Assembly (NCBI RefSeq): GCF_000018405.1
Contig: NC_009943.1
Coordinates: 3,537,001-3,601,000 of the forward strand
Reading direction: 5' to 3'
DNA length: 64,000 bases
Source: Desulfosudis oleivorans Hxd3
GTDB taxonomy: Bacteria > Desulfobacterota > Desulfobacteria > Desulfobacterales > Desulfosudaceae
This document shows positions 24,491 through 32,575 of the stretch, piece by piece. The notes under the pieces were generated by a model that was given only the letters and a program-made list of their open reading frames with translations, searched no databases and had not been told where the DNA came from. The number at the start of each line of letters is the position of its first letter. Position 1 is the first letter of the stretch. The position numbers and the translations under genes are program-made.

Positions 24491-24744
24491 GAAATGCCCA
24501 GCGCCTCCCGAATCTCCTGCTCCTTGTAACCCACGATCACCCTGTCGTTGATCTTGATGGTGGGAAAGGTGCAGTTGGGGTTGATCTTTTTGATATCATC
24601 CAGAATGGCCTTGCGCTCGTCGCCGGTGGTCAGATCGACATCCACGAAATCATAGGCCACGCTGCATTCATTGAGCAGCCGCTTGGTGGACTTGCAGTGA
24701 CTGCATGTGCTCAGGGAATAAATCATCACATCGTTTTGGGTCAT
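24487..24744 (-). CDS. Glutaredoxin-like protein
   Basis: 85 residues, a single thioredoxin-fold domain. The active site CSHC is in IYSLSTCSHCKSTKRLL, the cis-Pro in CTFPTIKIND and the GYKE turn near the end. It is the first gene of the pair with the FTR catalytic chain, so electrons probably pass ferredoxin to FTR to this protein and on to unknown targets. Start ATG 24744 precedes IYSLST by the usual few residues. Confidence 0.88.
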   Translation of the reverse strand: MTQNDVMIYSLSTCSHCKSTKRLLNECSVAYDFVDVDLTTGDERKAILDDIKKINPNCTFPTIKINDRVIVGYKEQEIREALGIS

Positions 24745-24787
24745 GTCGGCATCCTATTCACTGGAGTTATATTTTTTCACCATTTAT

Positions 24788-24822
24788 CCAAATCGAAATC
24801 GCTATCGGGATCGGGATCGAAA
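24788..24822 (+). repeat. GATCGG hexamer-type repeat
   Basis: CCAAATCGAAATCGC then TATCGGGATCGGGATCG, between the glutaredoxin and nitroreductase genes. See 17916 and 29811. Confidence 0.6.
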
Positions 24823-24844
24823 CGCATATATCGGGTTAACCGCT

Positions 24845-25474
24845 TTAGAACTTCACGACAATCTCGTCATAGGTCTTGCGCCACTTGGGCGGGTCCAGCT
24901 TCTTGTCGCCCCTGAAATAACCCACGGCGATCAGCAGGGGAATCCAGTAGTTGTCCGGAATCGCAAACTCCTTGTGCACCGCGTCTAGGTCGAAACCGTC
25001 CATGGGATGGGTGTCCACGCCTTTGTTTTTGGCGGCCAGCATCAGGTTCATGGCAAAAAAGGCGGTATTCTTGCAGGCAAAGGCCACACCCCGGGCCTCG
25101 GAGGCGCCGTACAGGGTCTGGCAGGCGTTCTCGAACCACTCCCGCTTGTCTTCGGTCATGGCCCCGGCCTTGACCATTTCGGCAAAGTTTTTTTCCGCAA
25201 ACCGGTTGCCCGGCTTCCACCCCTCCATGTCGGCCAGCACGATCAGGGTCACCGGGGCCTCGCTGACCTTTTCCTGTTTCCACGCATGCTGCTGAAGCCG
25301 CAATTTTTCCTCCCGGCTTCTTAACACCATCAGGCTCCAGGGCTGAATGTTGAACCCGGACGGCGCCGTGGCCGCCGTTTCAACGATTTCCCGCAGCAGG
25401 GCATCGGGAACATCGCGATCCGGGTCAAAAAAATTGACGGCCCGCCTGCCGTAAACGACATCTTTAAAGTCCAT
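24845..25474 (-). CDS. Nitroreductase-family flavoprotein
   Basis: 209 residues. The start FKDVVYGRRAVNFFDPDRDV and the SxxNxQPW segment TAPSGFNIQPWSLMVLRS bind FMN, with the C-terminal GYFRGDKK near the flavin phosphate. It should reduce nitro groups, quinones or similar acceptors with NAD(P)H as a dimer. The physiological substrate is unknown. Single gene; the ribosome site GGAGGCG lies before ATG 25474. Confidence 0.9.
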   Translation of the reverse strand: MDFKDVVYGRRAVNFFDPDRDVPDALLREIVETAATAPSGFNIQPWSLMVLRSREEKLRLQQHAWKQEKVSEAPVTLIVLADMEGWKPGNRFAEKNFAEMVKAGAMTEDKREWFENACQTLYGASEARGVAFACKNTAFFAMNLMLAAKNKGVDTHPMDGFDLDAVHKEFAIPDNYWIPLLIAVGYFRGDKKLDPPKWRKTYDEIVVKF

Positions 25475-25683
25475 GACGCCTCCTTATGGTTTTTTGCGCT
25501 GCCCGCAACATGGTCCCTGGATGGCACAACGGGACAAATGGCCGCGGGGCTGGTCCCTACCCCGAGCCCGGACATTTTTCGTCAATACGGACCGGGATGT
25601 TTAACGACAGGGAAAGCATATCGGGATCGGTTGTTTTTTTCAATACCTATCCCGTGAGAGCGGATAAAACCCGCATGGCGATT

Positions 25684-25718
25684 CAATAAAAAAGGGAACC
25701 GGAGAACCGGTTCCCTTT
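25684..25718 (-). terminator. Terminator of the gene ending at 25749
   Basis: A 12-bp stem AAAGGGAACCGG with CCGGTTCCCTTT and a 4-base loop, followed on the minus strand by a T run. The remaining gap 25475-25683 shows nothing. Confidence 0.85.
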
Positions 25719-25748
25719 GAATGGGTAAAAACGGATAAACTATACGCC

Positions 25749-26072
25749 TTACCGCTGGGCCGAACGGGGGGCCTTGCCGGCCAGGGGGTTGTAAATCTTC
25801 ATGATCGCCATTTTCATCACATCGGTGGTCTTGGCGTTGCAGATAATGTCAAACACCGTGTTCTCAGCCGTTTCGGGCAGAACGCAGGCATTGGCATCAT
25901 CAAAGGCCAGGTCGGGAAACCCCTTGACCAGTTTTTTCTGCTCTTTTTCGCTGGCCTTCACCTGAATCGCCTTTTTGCCGCCCACGTCTTTTATTTCGCC
26001 GGCCAGGCCCGCTTCGCTGAGTTTGCTCTCTTTATCACCATCCACAAAAATATTGATGTAACAGTCCGCCAT
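25749..26072 (-). CDS. Small hypothetical protein
   Basis: 107 residues, no known family. It begins MADCYINIFVDGDKESKLSE and continues with a Lys-rich middle (KVKASEKEQKKLVKG as a helix) and NAKTTDVMKMAIMKIYNP. It is cytoplasmic by composition. It has a well-formed terminator and GGAGGCG before its start, so it is very likely expressed. Confidence 0.65.
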   Translation of the reverse strand: MADCYINIFVDGDKESKLSEAGLAGEIKDVGGKKAIQVKASEKEQKKLVKGFPDLAFDDANACVLPETAENTVFDIICNAKTTDVMKMAIMKIYNPLAGKAPRSAQR

Positions 26073-26252
26073 TTGTCGCCTCCATTAAAATTATTGATAA
26101 AAGTATAGCCGGTGCACCGGCTGCTCATAAACACGCAATTGGCTGAAACCCAACGCATTGACCGTTTTTTATAGTATGGCGGGAACGGGTGTGTCAAGAA
26201 GACTTCGCCCTTCATTCAGGACGGGCCGGTTTGCCGCCACGGGTTAGCCGCG

Positions 26253-26936
26253 TCACGCCCGGTCCTGGGGCCACATCCGGTCCGTATCTTCATACAGCGC
26301 GTACATGGCCTTTTCCACCTCCAGCCGCTTCTGTTCAAAAGCATCTTCCGAAAGATCGGCCGGCACATAAATGGGATCGCCGAAGCGAATCTTGACCCGG
26401 GAAAAGGGCTTGGGCACCATGAACCGGTCCCAGCTGTTGAGCACCCACTTTTTTTCCGCCGACGTGATGGTGGGCACAATGGCCTTGCCCGACACCTGGG
26501 CGATGCGCAGCAGCCCGGCTTTGACCACGCCGAAGGGCCCCTGGGGGCCGTCCACGATATGGCCGATCTTGTACCCGCTGCCAGACAGCCGCTTGATCTC
26601 AGCCAGGGCCTCTCTCCCTCCCCTGGTGGACGACCCCCGCACCGGGAGCCAGCCCAGAATGGCGACGACGCGGGCCGCCATTTCGCCGTCCTTGCTCTGG
26701 CTGATCATAATGGTGATGGGTTTCCGTGTGGCGAAAAAGGCGATGCCCGGAAAAAAGCGCTGGTGCCAGGAGGCGTAGATGATGCCCCCGTCCTTTTTTA
26801 TAAGGGCCTGCTCCCGGTCTTCGCCGATCCGCTCGACCCGGAAGGTCAGGGAAAGAAGCTTTACCACAATCAGGGCCACATAGGGAAGCAGCCAGGAATA
26901 AAGAAATTTTTTCCACCGTTTTTTCATTTGCCACAC
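26253..26936 (-). CDS. DUF374 lysophospholipid acyltransferase-like protein
   Basis: 227 residues. The N-terminal hydrophobic segment LLPYVALIVVKLLSLTF is a membrane anchor. YASWHQRFFPGI replaces the HxxxxD acyltransferase motif in this subfamily, and RGSSTRGGREAL and HIVDGPQGP follow as in DUF374 proteins. Members act on lipid A or phospholipid precursors at the inner membrane. The distant M48 lipoprotein and ClpX-like genes are unrelated. Start 26936 or the Met three codons in. Confidence 0.85.
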   Translation of the reverse strand: MWQMKKRWKKFLYSWLLPYVALIVVKLLSLTFRVERIGEDREQALIKKDGGIIYASWHQRFFPGIAFFATRKPITIMISQSKDGEMAARVVAILGWLPVRGSSTRGGREALAEIKRLSGSGYKIGHIVDGPQGPFGVVKAGLLRIAQVSGKAIVPTITSAEKKWVLNSWDRFMVPKPFSRVKIRFGDPIYVPADLSEDAFEQKRLEVEKAMYALYEDTDRMWPQDRA

Positions 26937-27152
26937 CCGGCCAAGGCGTTGTTTAAACAGACGTATCCATAGCAGGACCGCATTCGGGTGTCAATCTTTT
27001 ACCCGATGCCGCCGTGTGCACTGATCTTTGCGCCCACTGCCCCATGGCGGTTTCTTTGCTTGACACGTTCGCACAGCCGGGTTTAATCTGCAAATACAGC
27101 ATGTTCAGCTTTTATCCCGACAACCGCCCGCTTTGTGAAAGGACAACATGGA

Positions 27153-28496
27153 ATGAAGACCCACATCCCTGCGCCCCGACAGACCCTCAGCCGACGGGAG
27201 TTCCTGCAGATGTCGGCCCTGGCTTCGGCCGGCCTGATTCTCGGGTGCGCCATCAACCCGGTAACCGGTGAAAAACAGCTCATGCTGGTGTCCGAGGAGT
27301 GGGAGGTCCAGGTGGACCGGCAGAACGCGCCCCACCAGTTTTCCGCCGACTACGGAACCATTCAGGACCAGGCGGTAAACCGCTATGTTCAGCAGGTCGG
27401 CGCAAACCTGGTGAAAAACACGCACCGGCCCCAGATGCCCTACTCCTTCCGGTGCGTCAATGCCACCTACATCAATGCCTACGCCTTTCCCGGCGGCAGC
27501 ATCGCCGCCACCCGGGGCATTCTGCTCTCCCTGGAAAGCGAGGCCGAACTGGCCGCGCTGATGGGCCATGAGCTGGGCCATGTCAATGCCCGGCACACGG
27601 CTCAGCAGATGTCCAAGGGCATGGTGACCCAAACCCTGGTGGGCGGGGTCAGCGCGTACATCGGCACCCATGGCACGGCCTTCGGCACTGTGGCCGAACA
27701 GCTCGGCATGCTGGGCGCCGGCGCGCTTCTGGCCGGATACAGCCGCGACAATGAACGGGAGGCCGACCACCTGGGTCTGGCCTACATGACCCAAAGCGGA
27801 TACGGCACCGACGGCATGGTCGGTCTCATGGCCATGCTCAATTCCCTTCACAAGGGCGGCACCGACGCGGTCTCCCTGCTGTTTTCCACCCACCCCATGA
27901 GCCAGGAGCGATACGATACAGCCGTGGCCGAGGCCGGCGCCGAATTTGCCGCCGCCAAAAGCCTGCCCGTTCACCGGGAGCGATACATGGACAGCACCGC
28001 GTCTTTACGCAAAATAAAACCGGCCATTGAGCTGTTTCAAAAAGGAGAAGCCGCCATGGCCAGGGAAAATTTTGATGCCGCTGAAACCGCGCTGCAGCAG
28101 GGCCTGAAGCTTGCCCCGGCCGACTATGCCGGCCTTGTGATCATGGCCAAATGCCGGCTCTCCCAGGGAAAATACGCAGAAGCCCTGCGCTTTTCGGAAA
28201 CCGCGGGACAGGTCTATCCCCAGGAGGCCCAGGCCAGCCACCTGAGCGGTTTTGCCAGAATCAAGCTGAAACAGTTTGAGGGGGCGGTTGCCAATTTTAC
28301 CGCCTATGAGAAAAAGCTGCCCGGCAACCCCAACACCGCTTTTTACAGGGGCTATGCCTACGAAGGGATGAACAACAGGCAGAAGGCCGCCGCCGATTAC
28401 GTGGCCTATCTCAAACAGGTCAACCAGGGGGACCAGGCCCGGTACGCCTACAACCGCCTGGTGGAGTGGGGGGTTGTCAAACCGGCCGGCCAGTGA
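27153..28496 (+). CDS. M48-family metalloprotease lipoprotein with TPR tail (BepA/YfgC-like)
   Basis: 447 residues from ATG 27153; the GTG at 27135 is less likely. The signal has a twin-arginine-like SRREFLQMSALASAGLILGC with the lipobox LILGC. The zinc site is MGHELGHVNARHTAQQMSKG (HExxH) and the third ligand Glu is in NEREADHLGLAYM. Residues about 300-440 form several TPR helices (ENFDAAETALQQGLKLAPAD). This is the BepA layout, a protease and chaperone that watches outer-membrane protein assembly. The upstream 200 bases show no other gene. Confidence 0.9.
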   Translation: MKTHIPAPRQTLSRREFLQMSALASAGLILGCAINPVTGEKQLMLVSEEWEVQVDRQNAPHQFSADYGTIQDQAVNRYVQQVGANLVKNTHRPQMPYSFRCVNATYINAYAFPGGSIAATRGILLSLESEAELAALMGHELGHVNARHTAQQMSKGMVTQTLVGGVSAYIGTHGTAFGTVAEQLGMLGAGALLAGYSRDNEREADHLGLAYMTQSGYGTDGMVGLMAMLNSLHKGGTDAVSLLFSTHPMSQERYDTAVAEAGAEFAAAKSLPVHRERYMDSTASLRKIKPAIELFQKGEAAMARENFDAAETALQQGLKLAPADYAGLVIMAKCRLSQGKYAEALRFSETAGQVYPQEAQASHLSGFARIKLKQFEGAVANFTAYEKKLPGNPNTAFYRGYAYEGMNNRQKAAADYVAYLKQVNQGDQARYAYNRLVEWGVVKPAGQ

Positions 28497-28551
28497 TGGG
28501 TTTGCGGAAAGTCACGAGTGTAGGGAAAACCCCCTGTGGTTGCCCATCAAA

Positions 28552-28572
28552 GGGCGAACACAAGGTTCGCCC
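28552..28572. terminator. Hairpin between convergent genes
   Basis: GGGCGAAC and GTTCGCCC with a 5-base loop, without a T tract, lying between the converging M48 and AAA+ genes. Confidence 0.45.
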
Positions 28573-28657
28573 CTGCCGTACATCCGTGCATGTCCTGCAA
28601 CACAGTCCCGCCGATGGCGGGACCAGGGTTACTCTCCCGAAGGATGAAATGTTCAGA

Positions 28658-29755
28658 TTACGCGGCCACCGGTGCCAGATAGCCTTCGATGTCGCTTTTG
28701 TCCAGGGCCAGCAGCCATTTGTTCTCTTTTTTGATCAGCTTTCCTGAGCCAAAGGGGTCAAACTGAAGGTCGGCCGTGATCCGGTTAAACACCTCTCTTA
28801 AGGCCCTTGCACCGATTCTTGTGTTTGCCTCGGCATGGATGGCGATCAGCTCAAGGGCGTCGTCGGAGATCTCCAGGTCAATGCCCAGGGTCTCAAAATA
28901 CTGCTTTGCACCGGTGTAGGGGGAATCGGCCGCGTTTAAAAGAATGTGCTTGAGCACGTCCCTTTCCAGGTTTTCCAGAACGGAGATGGCGCTGAACCGG
29001 GATATGAACTGGGGCACCATGCCGTATTCAAACAGGTCGTCCAGCCGCATATAGTCCTTCAGGCTGAAAATAATTTTTCTTTCCGGCCGTTCCCTGGCCT
29101 CGTCCCAGATATAGGTCTCTTTTAATTTTCTGCCGTCTTTTCCCTCCTCGGTAAGGGCATAGACCTGGCTGTAAAGATCCTCGAACGCGCCGCCGCAGAT
29201 AAACAGCATCCTGCCCGTGTCTATGGGAACCCGGACGCGCCGCGTTTTTCCCTCTCGGACCACGGATGTTTCAATGGACAGGGTCTCCCCTTCCAGAATG
29301 GTAAGCAGGGCCTGTTGAATGGAAATGCCGGTCACGTTGGTTCTGCCGGAAATCTGTGCCGATATCTTGTCGATCTCGTCCAGGCAGACCGTGGCGTTTT
29401 CAATATGGGCCTTCAACGCCTCGGCCGTGACATCCGTGCCCAGCCGGTTGCGGACCCCTGCCTCGATGTCCTTGAATATCCGGTGCAGATTGACTTCACC
29501 GGCCTCGTCCACCAGGGTGTTGGCATTCATCACGCACATGGCCTGGTATCGATCCAGATCGGCGTGATCCCGGTAAAACTGGCCAACGGCATTCATCAGG
29601 GTGGTTTTGCCGGTCCCGCTGTTTCCGATCAGCAGAATGTTGCTCCACTTGATGCCGTGAATGTGCTTGTAGACCGAAACCGCTACCTGCCTGAGAACCT
29701 CGTCCTGGCCCATCACTTTCCGGGAAAGATAGGCAAAAATATCGACTGGCAGCAT
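28658..29755 (-). CDS. ClpX-like AAA+ ATPase without zinc-binding domain
   Basis: 365 residues. Walker A is LLIGNSGTGKTTLMNAVG, Walker B is VCLDEIDKIS, the ClpX-type GGAFEDL sensor region follows, then RFSAISVLENL and the arginine of the sensor-2 helix, NTRIGARALREVFNRI. The N-terminal ClpX zinc domain and the ClpP-binding IGF loop are not evident, so it may work alone as an unfoldase or remodelling factor. No partner protease is adjacent. A hexamer repeat and a MITE fill the upstream gap. Confidence 0.85.
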   Translation of the reverse strand: MLPVDIFAYLSRKVMGQDEVLRQVAVSVYKHIHGIKWSNILLIGNSGTGKTTLMNAVGQFYRDHADLDRYQAMCVMNANTLVDEAGEVNLHRIFKDIEAGVRNRLGTDVTAEALKAHIENATVCLDEIDKISAQISGRTNVTGISIQQALLTILEGETLSIETSVVREGKTRRVRVPIDTGRMLFICGGAFEDLYSQVYALTEEGKDGRKLKETYIWDEARERPERKIIFSLKDYMRLDDLFEYGMVPQFISRFSAISVLENLERDVLKHILLNAADSPYTGAKQYFETLGIDLEISDDALELIAIHAEANTRIGARALREVFNRITADLQFDPFGSGKLIKKENKWLLALDKSDIEGYLAPVAA

Positions 29756-29810
29756 GGTGGATATTCCTGATTTTAAAATCGTTGTTATCCGACGGCGGTT
29801 TGCTGGTTAA

Positions 29811-29857
29811 TCCAAATCTCTATCTCTATCGGGATCGGGATCGCTATCGGGATCGAA
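29811..29857 (+). repeat. GATCGG hexamer-type repeat
   Basis: TCCAAATCTCTATCTC followed by TATCGGGATCGGGATCG and a further CTATCGGGATCG. This is the longest of three such sites. Confidence 0.6.
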
Positions 29858-29934
29858 TTTTCTGCACCGCCGTCCATGTGTCGCCGCTTTTTACGGCCAG
29901 ACACGATGCCATCATAAAAAATCAAAATCCAGGC

Positions 29935-30052
29935 GGCTTCGTAAAAAGTTCAAGTTCAAGGCGCGCAAATTCAGAGGAATGAGGCGTACTGAGCGTACGC
30001 CGCAGTGACGATGGATGCAGCGCAACGCAGAAATTGGGCTTTTTACGAAGCC
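29935..30052. repeat. 118-bp MITE-like element with GGCTTCGTAAAAAG ends
   Basis: Perfect 14-bp inverted ends GGCTTCGTAAAAAG and CTTTTTACGAAGCC. The interior has TTCAAGTTCAAGGCG, the dyad GCGTACTGAGCGTACGC and GCAGTGACG. Related copies lie at 37767-37885 and 39543-39664, with one half at 32526-32575. Confidence 0.85.
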
Positions 30053-30110
30053 GCCAGGCAGTACTGATGGTACAGCAGCCGGCATGGGGTGTCAATCCGG
30101 CGCTTCCGCC

Positions 30111-30740
30111 TTACAGTCGTTCGACCAGGTCGATCAGCTCATCGATGGAGTCGCGGTAGATGGACGGCAGGTCTTCGGCCACGTAGGCGGCCACCTGGCT
30201 GTTGTGCAGGCTCACCATGCCGTGGACCAGGCTCCAGACCTGGATCAGGCGGCGGGTCACAACGGCCTTGTCCACCTTCCGGCCGTAAACCTTTTCAATG
30301 GCCTTTTCCGCCATGGCCGCGATCTCCATGGAGAGCCGGTACTCGGTCTCGGACAGGGCTTCAAACGGCGTGCCTTTATAGTCATCGTACTTGGGCGTGG
30401 GCAGCACGAACATGATGTCGTAGTAACGGGAATTTTCCATACCGAACCGCAGGTAGGCCTCCAGCATGGCCTTTGCCCGCTTGCGGATGTTGCCGGAGCC
30501 TTCGTAAGCCGCCTTCAGGTCCGCGTGCAGCATTTCAAACCCCTTGACCACCAGGGCAAGGTAAATCTCGTCTTTTCCCGAATAGTAGTTGTAGAGGTTC
30601 GGGGCCGTCATCTTCGCGCGGCGGGCCAGGTTGCGCATGGTCAGGTCATCCAGCCCCTGGCTCACGATAATATCCAGGGCATGGTCCAGAATGACGGCTT
30701 TTATGGCGTCGATCGCTTCAGGACTGCGGGGCTTTTTCAT
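30111..30740 (-). CDS. TetR-family regulator
   Basis: 209 residues. The HTH is DDLTMRNLARRAKMTAPNLY followed by NYYSGKDEIYLALV, then an all-helical sensor domain. It is the last gene of the 33813-30111 cluster; its ATG touches the kinase stop by one base. The 28-bp palindrome at 33839 ahead of the first gene is the obvious candidate operator, so the cluster is probably self-regulated. Confidence 0.88.
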   Translation of the reverse strand: MKKPRSPEAIDAIKAVILDHALDIIVSQGLDDLTMRNLARRAKMTAPNLYNYYSGKDEIYLALVVKGFEMLHADLKAAYEGSGNIRKRAKAMLEAYLRFGMENSRYYDIMFVLPTPKYDDYKGTPFEALSETEYRLSMEIAAMAEKAIEKVYGRKVDKAVVTRRLIQVWSLVHGMVSLHNSQVAAYVAEDLPSIYRDSIDELIDLVERL

Positions 30741-32311
30741 CAGGGGTTGTTCCGGTTAAGCGTTTTGCAGATTTTTTTATGGGCACGGTAAAGCTTCAAA
30801 AACTGCGCGTAGAGCGTGTCATAAATTTCCCGGTTTTCCGGCCGGGGATCAAACACCCGGTCAATGGGCACCAGCTTGGGAATATCGTCAAACCCGATCT
30901 CTCCCAGGGCCACGGCCGCGATAAAGGCCGCGCCCCGGGCGTTGGCCATCATGGGGGCCTTGACCCGGCGCACCTGCCGGTCCATCACGTCGGCAAAAAT
31001 CCGGCACCACAGGTCGGACTTTGCGCCGCCGCCGATAATGTTCAGCGTCTCCAGTTTCCGGCCGACAAACTTCTCCACATATCCCAGGCTCCAGCGGTTG
31101 TTATAGGCCACCCCCTCCATCACGGCCCGAAGGATATGGCCGGTGGAGGCGGTCTGGGAGAGGTTGAACAGCCCGCCCCGAATGGTTTCGTTGTCCACCG
31201 GGGTGCGCTCGCCGTTGAGCCAGGGCGTGAAGATCAGGCGGCCGCTGCCGGCCGGGGCCTGCTCGGCCAGCTGGTTGACATACTGGTAAATGTCCCGTCC
31301 CGACGTGCCGGGCGGGCCGAAAAAAAAGTTTTCAACAAAAAAGTCCAAGGCCTCGCCGGCAATGTCCTGTTCGTTTACCGCCTGGTATTTGCCGCAAATG
31401 GCCGTGGGAAAAGAGGCCACCGAGTGAAGCACGTCAGTCTTCTTAAACGGCACCATGCACTGGACCCAGGAAGAGGTGCCGATGTACAGGTGGCCGGCAA
31501 AATCCTCCACCGCGCCGGAGCCGATGCAGGCGCTCTGGTGGTCCGGCGAGCCCGCCACCACGGGCGTGCCCCTGGCAAGGCCCATCCGATCGGCGGTTTC
31601 ATCGGTGATCGGCCCCAGGATATCGGTGGACGCCACCAGGGGCGGCAGCTTTTCCCGGTCGATGCCGAATCCGCGAATCAGCCGGTCGTCGTACCGGATG
31701 TTGTTAATATCCCGAATGTCGGTCACCCAGAAAAGATGGACCGAGTCAAAGGTGGCGGCCATTTTTCCGGTAAGCCGGAAGTTGAGAAAATCCTTGCTGG
31801 GCAAAAAAAGGTGGGTCTGTTCGTATATCTCGGGAAACTCGTTTTTCACCAGCAGCACGTGGCCGATATCGTCCTTGCCGGACAGCGTGGGCGCGCCCCC
31901 GGTTACGGCCACCCATCGCAGGGCCTTGAAAATGCCGTAGCCGTCAAAGCTGGGAAACCCGGCCATGGCCTTTTTGACATAGGGCCCGCCCCGGGTGTCC
32001 ATCCAGGTGATGGCGTTGGTCAGGGCACGGCCCCTTGCATCCACGGCCACGGTGGAGGAAAAGGTGCTGGAAACCGACACCGCGGCGATCTGCTTTTTAT
32101 TGACCTTTCCGCCTGCCATCAGCCGGGCCGAGGTGGCCACCACCGCTTCCCACCACTGTTCCGGGTCCTGCTCCACCCCGCCGTTGGGAAGAAAGTGCAG
32201 GCCGGTTTTTTCAAAGGCGGCATCCACCACCCGGCCGGCAACCGAAACAATGGCGGTTTTTACGCCGGATGTGCCGTGGTCAATGGCCAGTATGAATTTT
32301 TCCGCTGCCAT
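30740..32311 (-). CDS. FGGY-family carbohydrate kinase
   Basis: 523 residues from ATG 32311 (MAAEKFILAIDHGTSGVKTA) with GAGGGG upstream; the long N-terminal extension of the frame is translated REP sequence and is rejected. It has the ATP-phosphate motif DHGTSGVKT, TWMDTRG, the catalytic Asp region GSPDHQSACIGSG, and the FGGY C-terminal motif GGGAKSDLWCRIFADVMDRQ. It phosphorylates a sugar or polyol, most like xylulose-type kinases, but the substrate cannot be told. It is grouped with a saccharopine-dehydrogenase-like enzyme and TetR. Confidence 0.88.
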   Translation of the reverse strand: MAAEKFILAIDHGTSGVKTAIVSVAGRVVDAAFEKTGLHFLPNGGVEQDPEQWWEAVVATSARLMAGGKVNKKQIAAVSVSSTFSSTVAVDARGRALTNAITWMDTRGGPYVKKAMAGFPSFDGYGIFKALRWVAVTGGAPTLSGKDDIGHVLLVKNEFPEIYEQTHLFLPSKDFLNFRLTGKMAATFDSVHLFWVTDIRDINNIRYDDRLIRGFGIDREKLPPLVASTDILGPITDETADRMGLARGTPVVAGSPDHQSACIGSGAVEDFAGHLYIGTSSWVQCMVPFKKTDVLHSVASFPTAICGKYQAVNEQDIAGEALDFFVENFFFGPPGTSGRDIYQYVNQLAEQAPAGSGRLIFTPWLNGERTPVDNETIRGGLFNLSQTASTGHILRAVMEGVAYNNRWSLGYVEKFVGRKLETLNIIGGGAKSDLWCRIFADVMDRQVRRVKAPMMANARGAAFIAAVALGEIGFDDIPKLVPIDRVFDPRPENREIYDTLYAQFLKLYRAHKKICKTLNRNNP

Positions 32312-32367
32312 GGGTTTTCCCCTCTTTTGTCGGTTCTGGCTGGTTGTAACGCCCTGTCCGCCCACCA

Positions 32368-32575
32368 CGTCATTGCGCCTGTCCGCCATAGCCTTTGGCG
32401 ACGGCGGAAGCGCAGCGAAGCAATCTTGTCCACCCTCCACGTCATTGCGAGCGCAGCGAAGCAATCTTGTCCATATGCGAAGGAGATTGCGTCGTCGCTA
32501 CGCTCCTCGCAATGACGTGCGTGGACAGCGCAACGCGGCCGGCCGCCTTGCGGCAATTGGGCTTTTTACGAAGCC
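32368..32575. repeat. REP-like cluster plus half MITE
   Basis: Two CATTGCGAGCGCAGCGAAGC-type units and their inverted partner ending CTCCTCGCAATGACG occupy 32368-32516. From 32526 to 32575 the right half of the GGCTTCGTAAAAAG element follows, ending inside the 3' end of the next gene. Confidence 0.8.

Noticed and set aside
29782-29982. A 66-codon frame reading YRDRDRYRDRD
   Set aside because: It is translated hexamer repeat plus MITE sequence.
32312-32464. N-terminal extension of the FGGY kinase
   Set aside because: It is translated REP DNA; ATG 32311 has a ribosome site and starts at the family's DHGTSG region.
30779-32515. A 578-codon plus-strand frame opposite the FGGY kinase
   Set aside because: It has no motifs, and its ends lie in REP sequence; the kinase motifs are on the minus strand.
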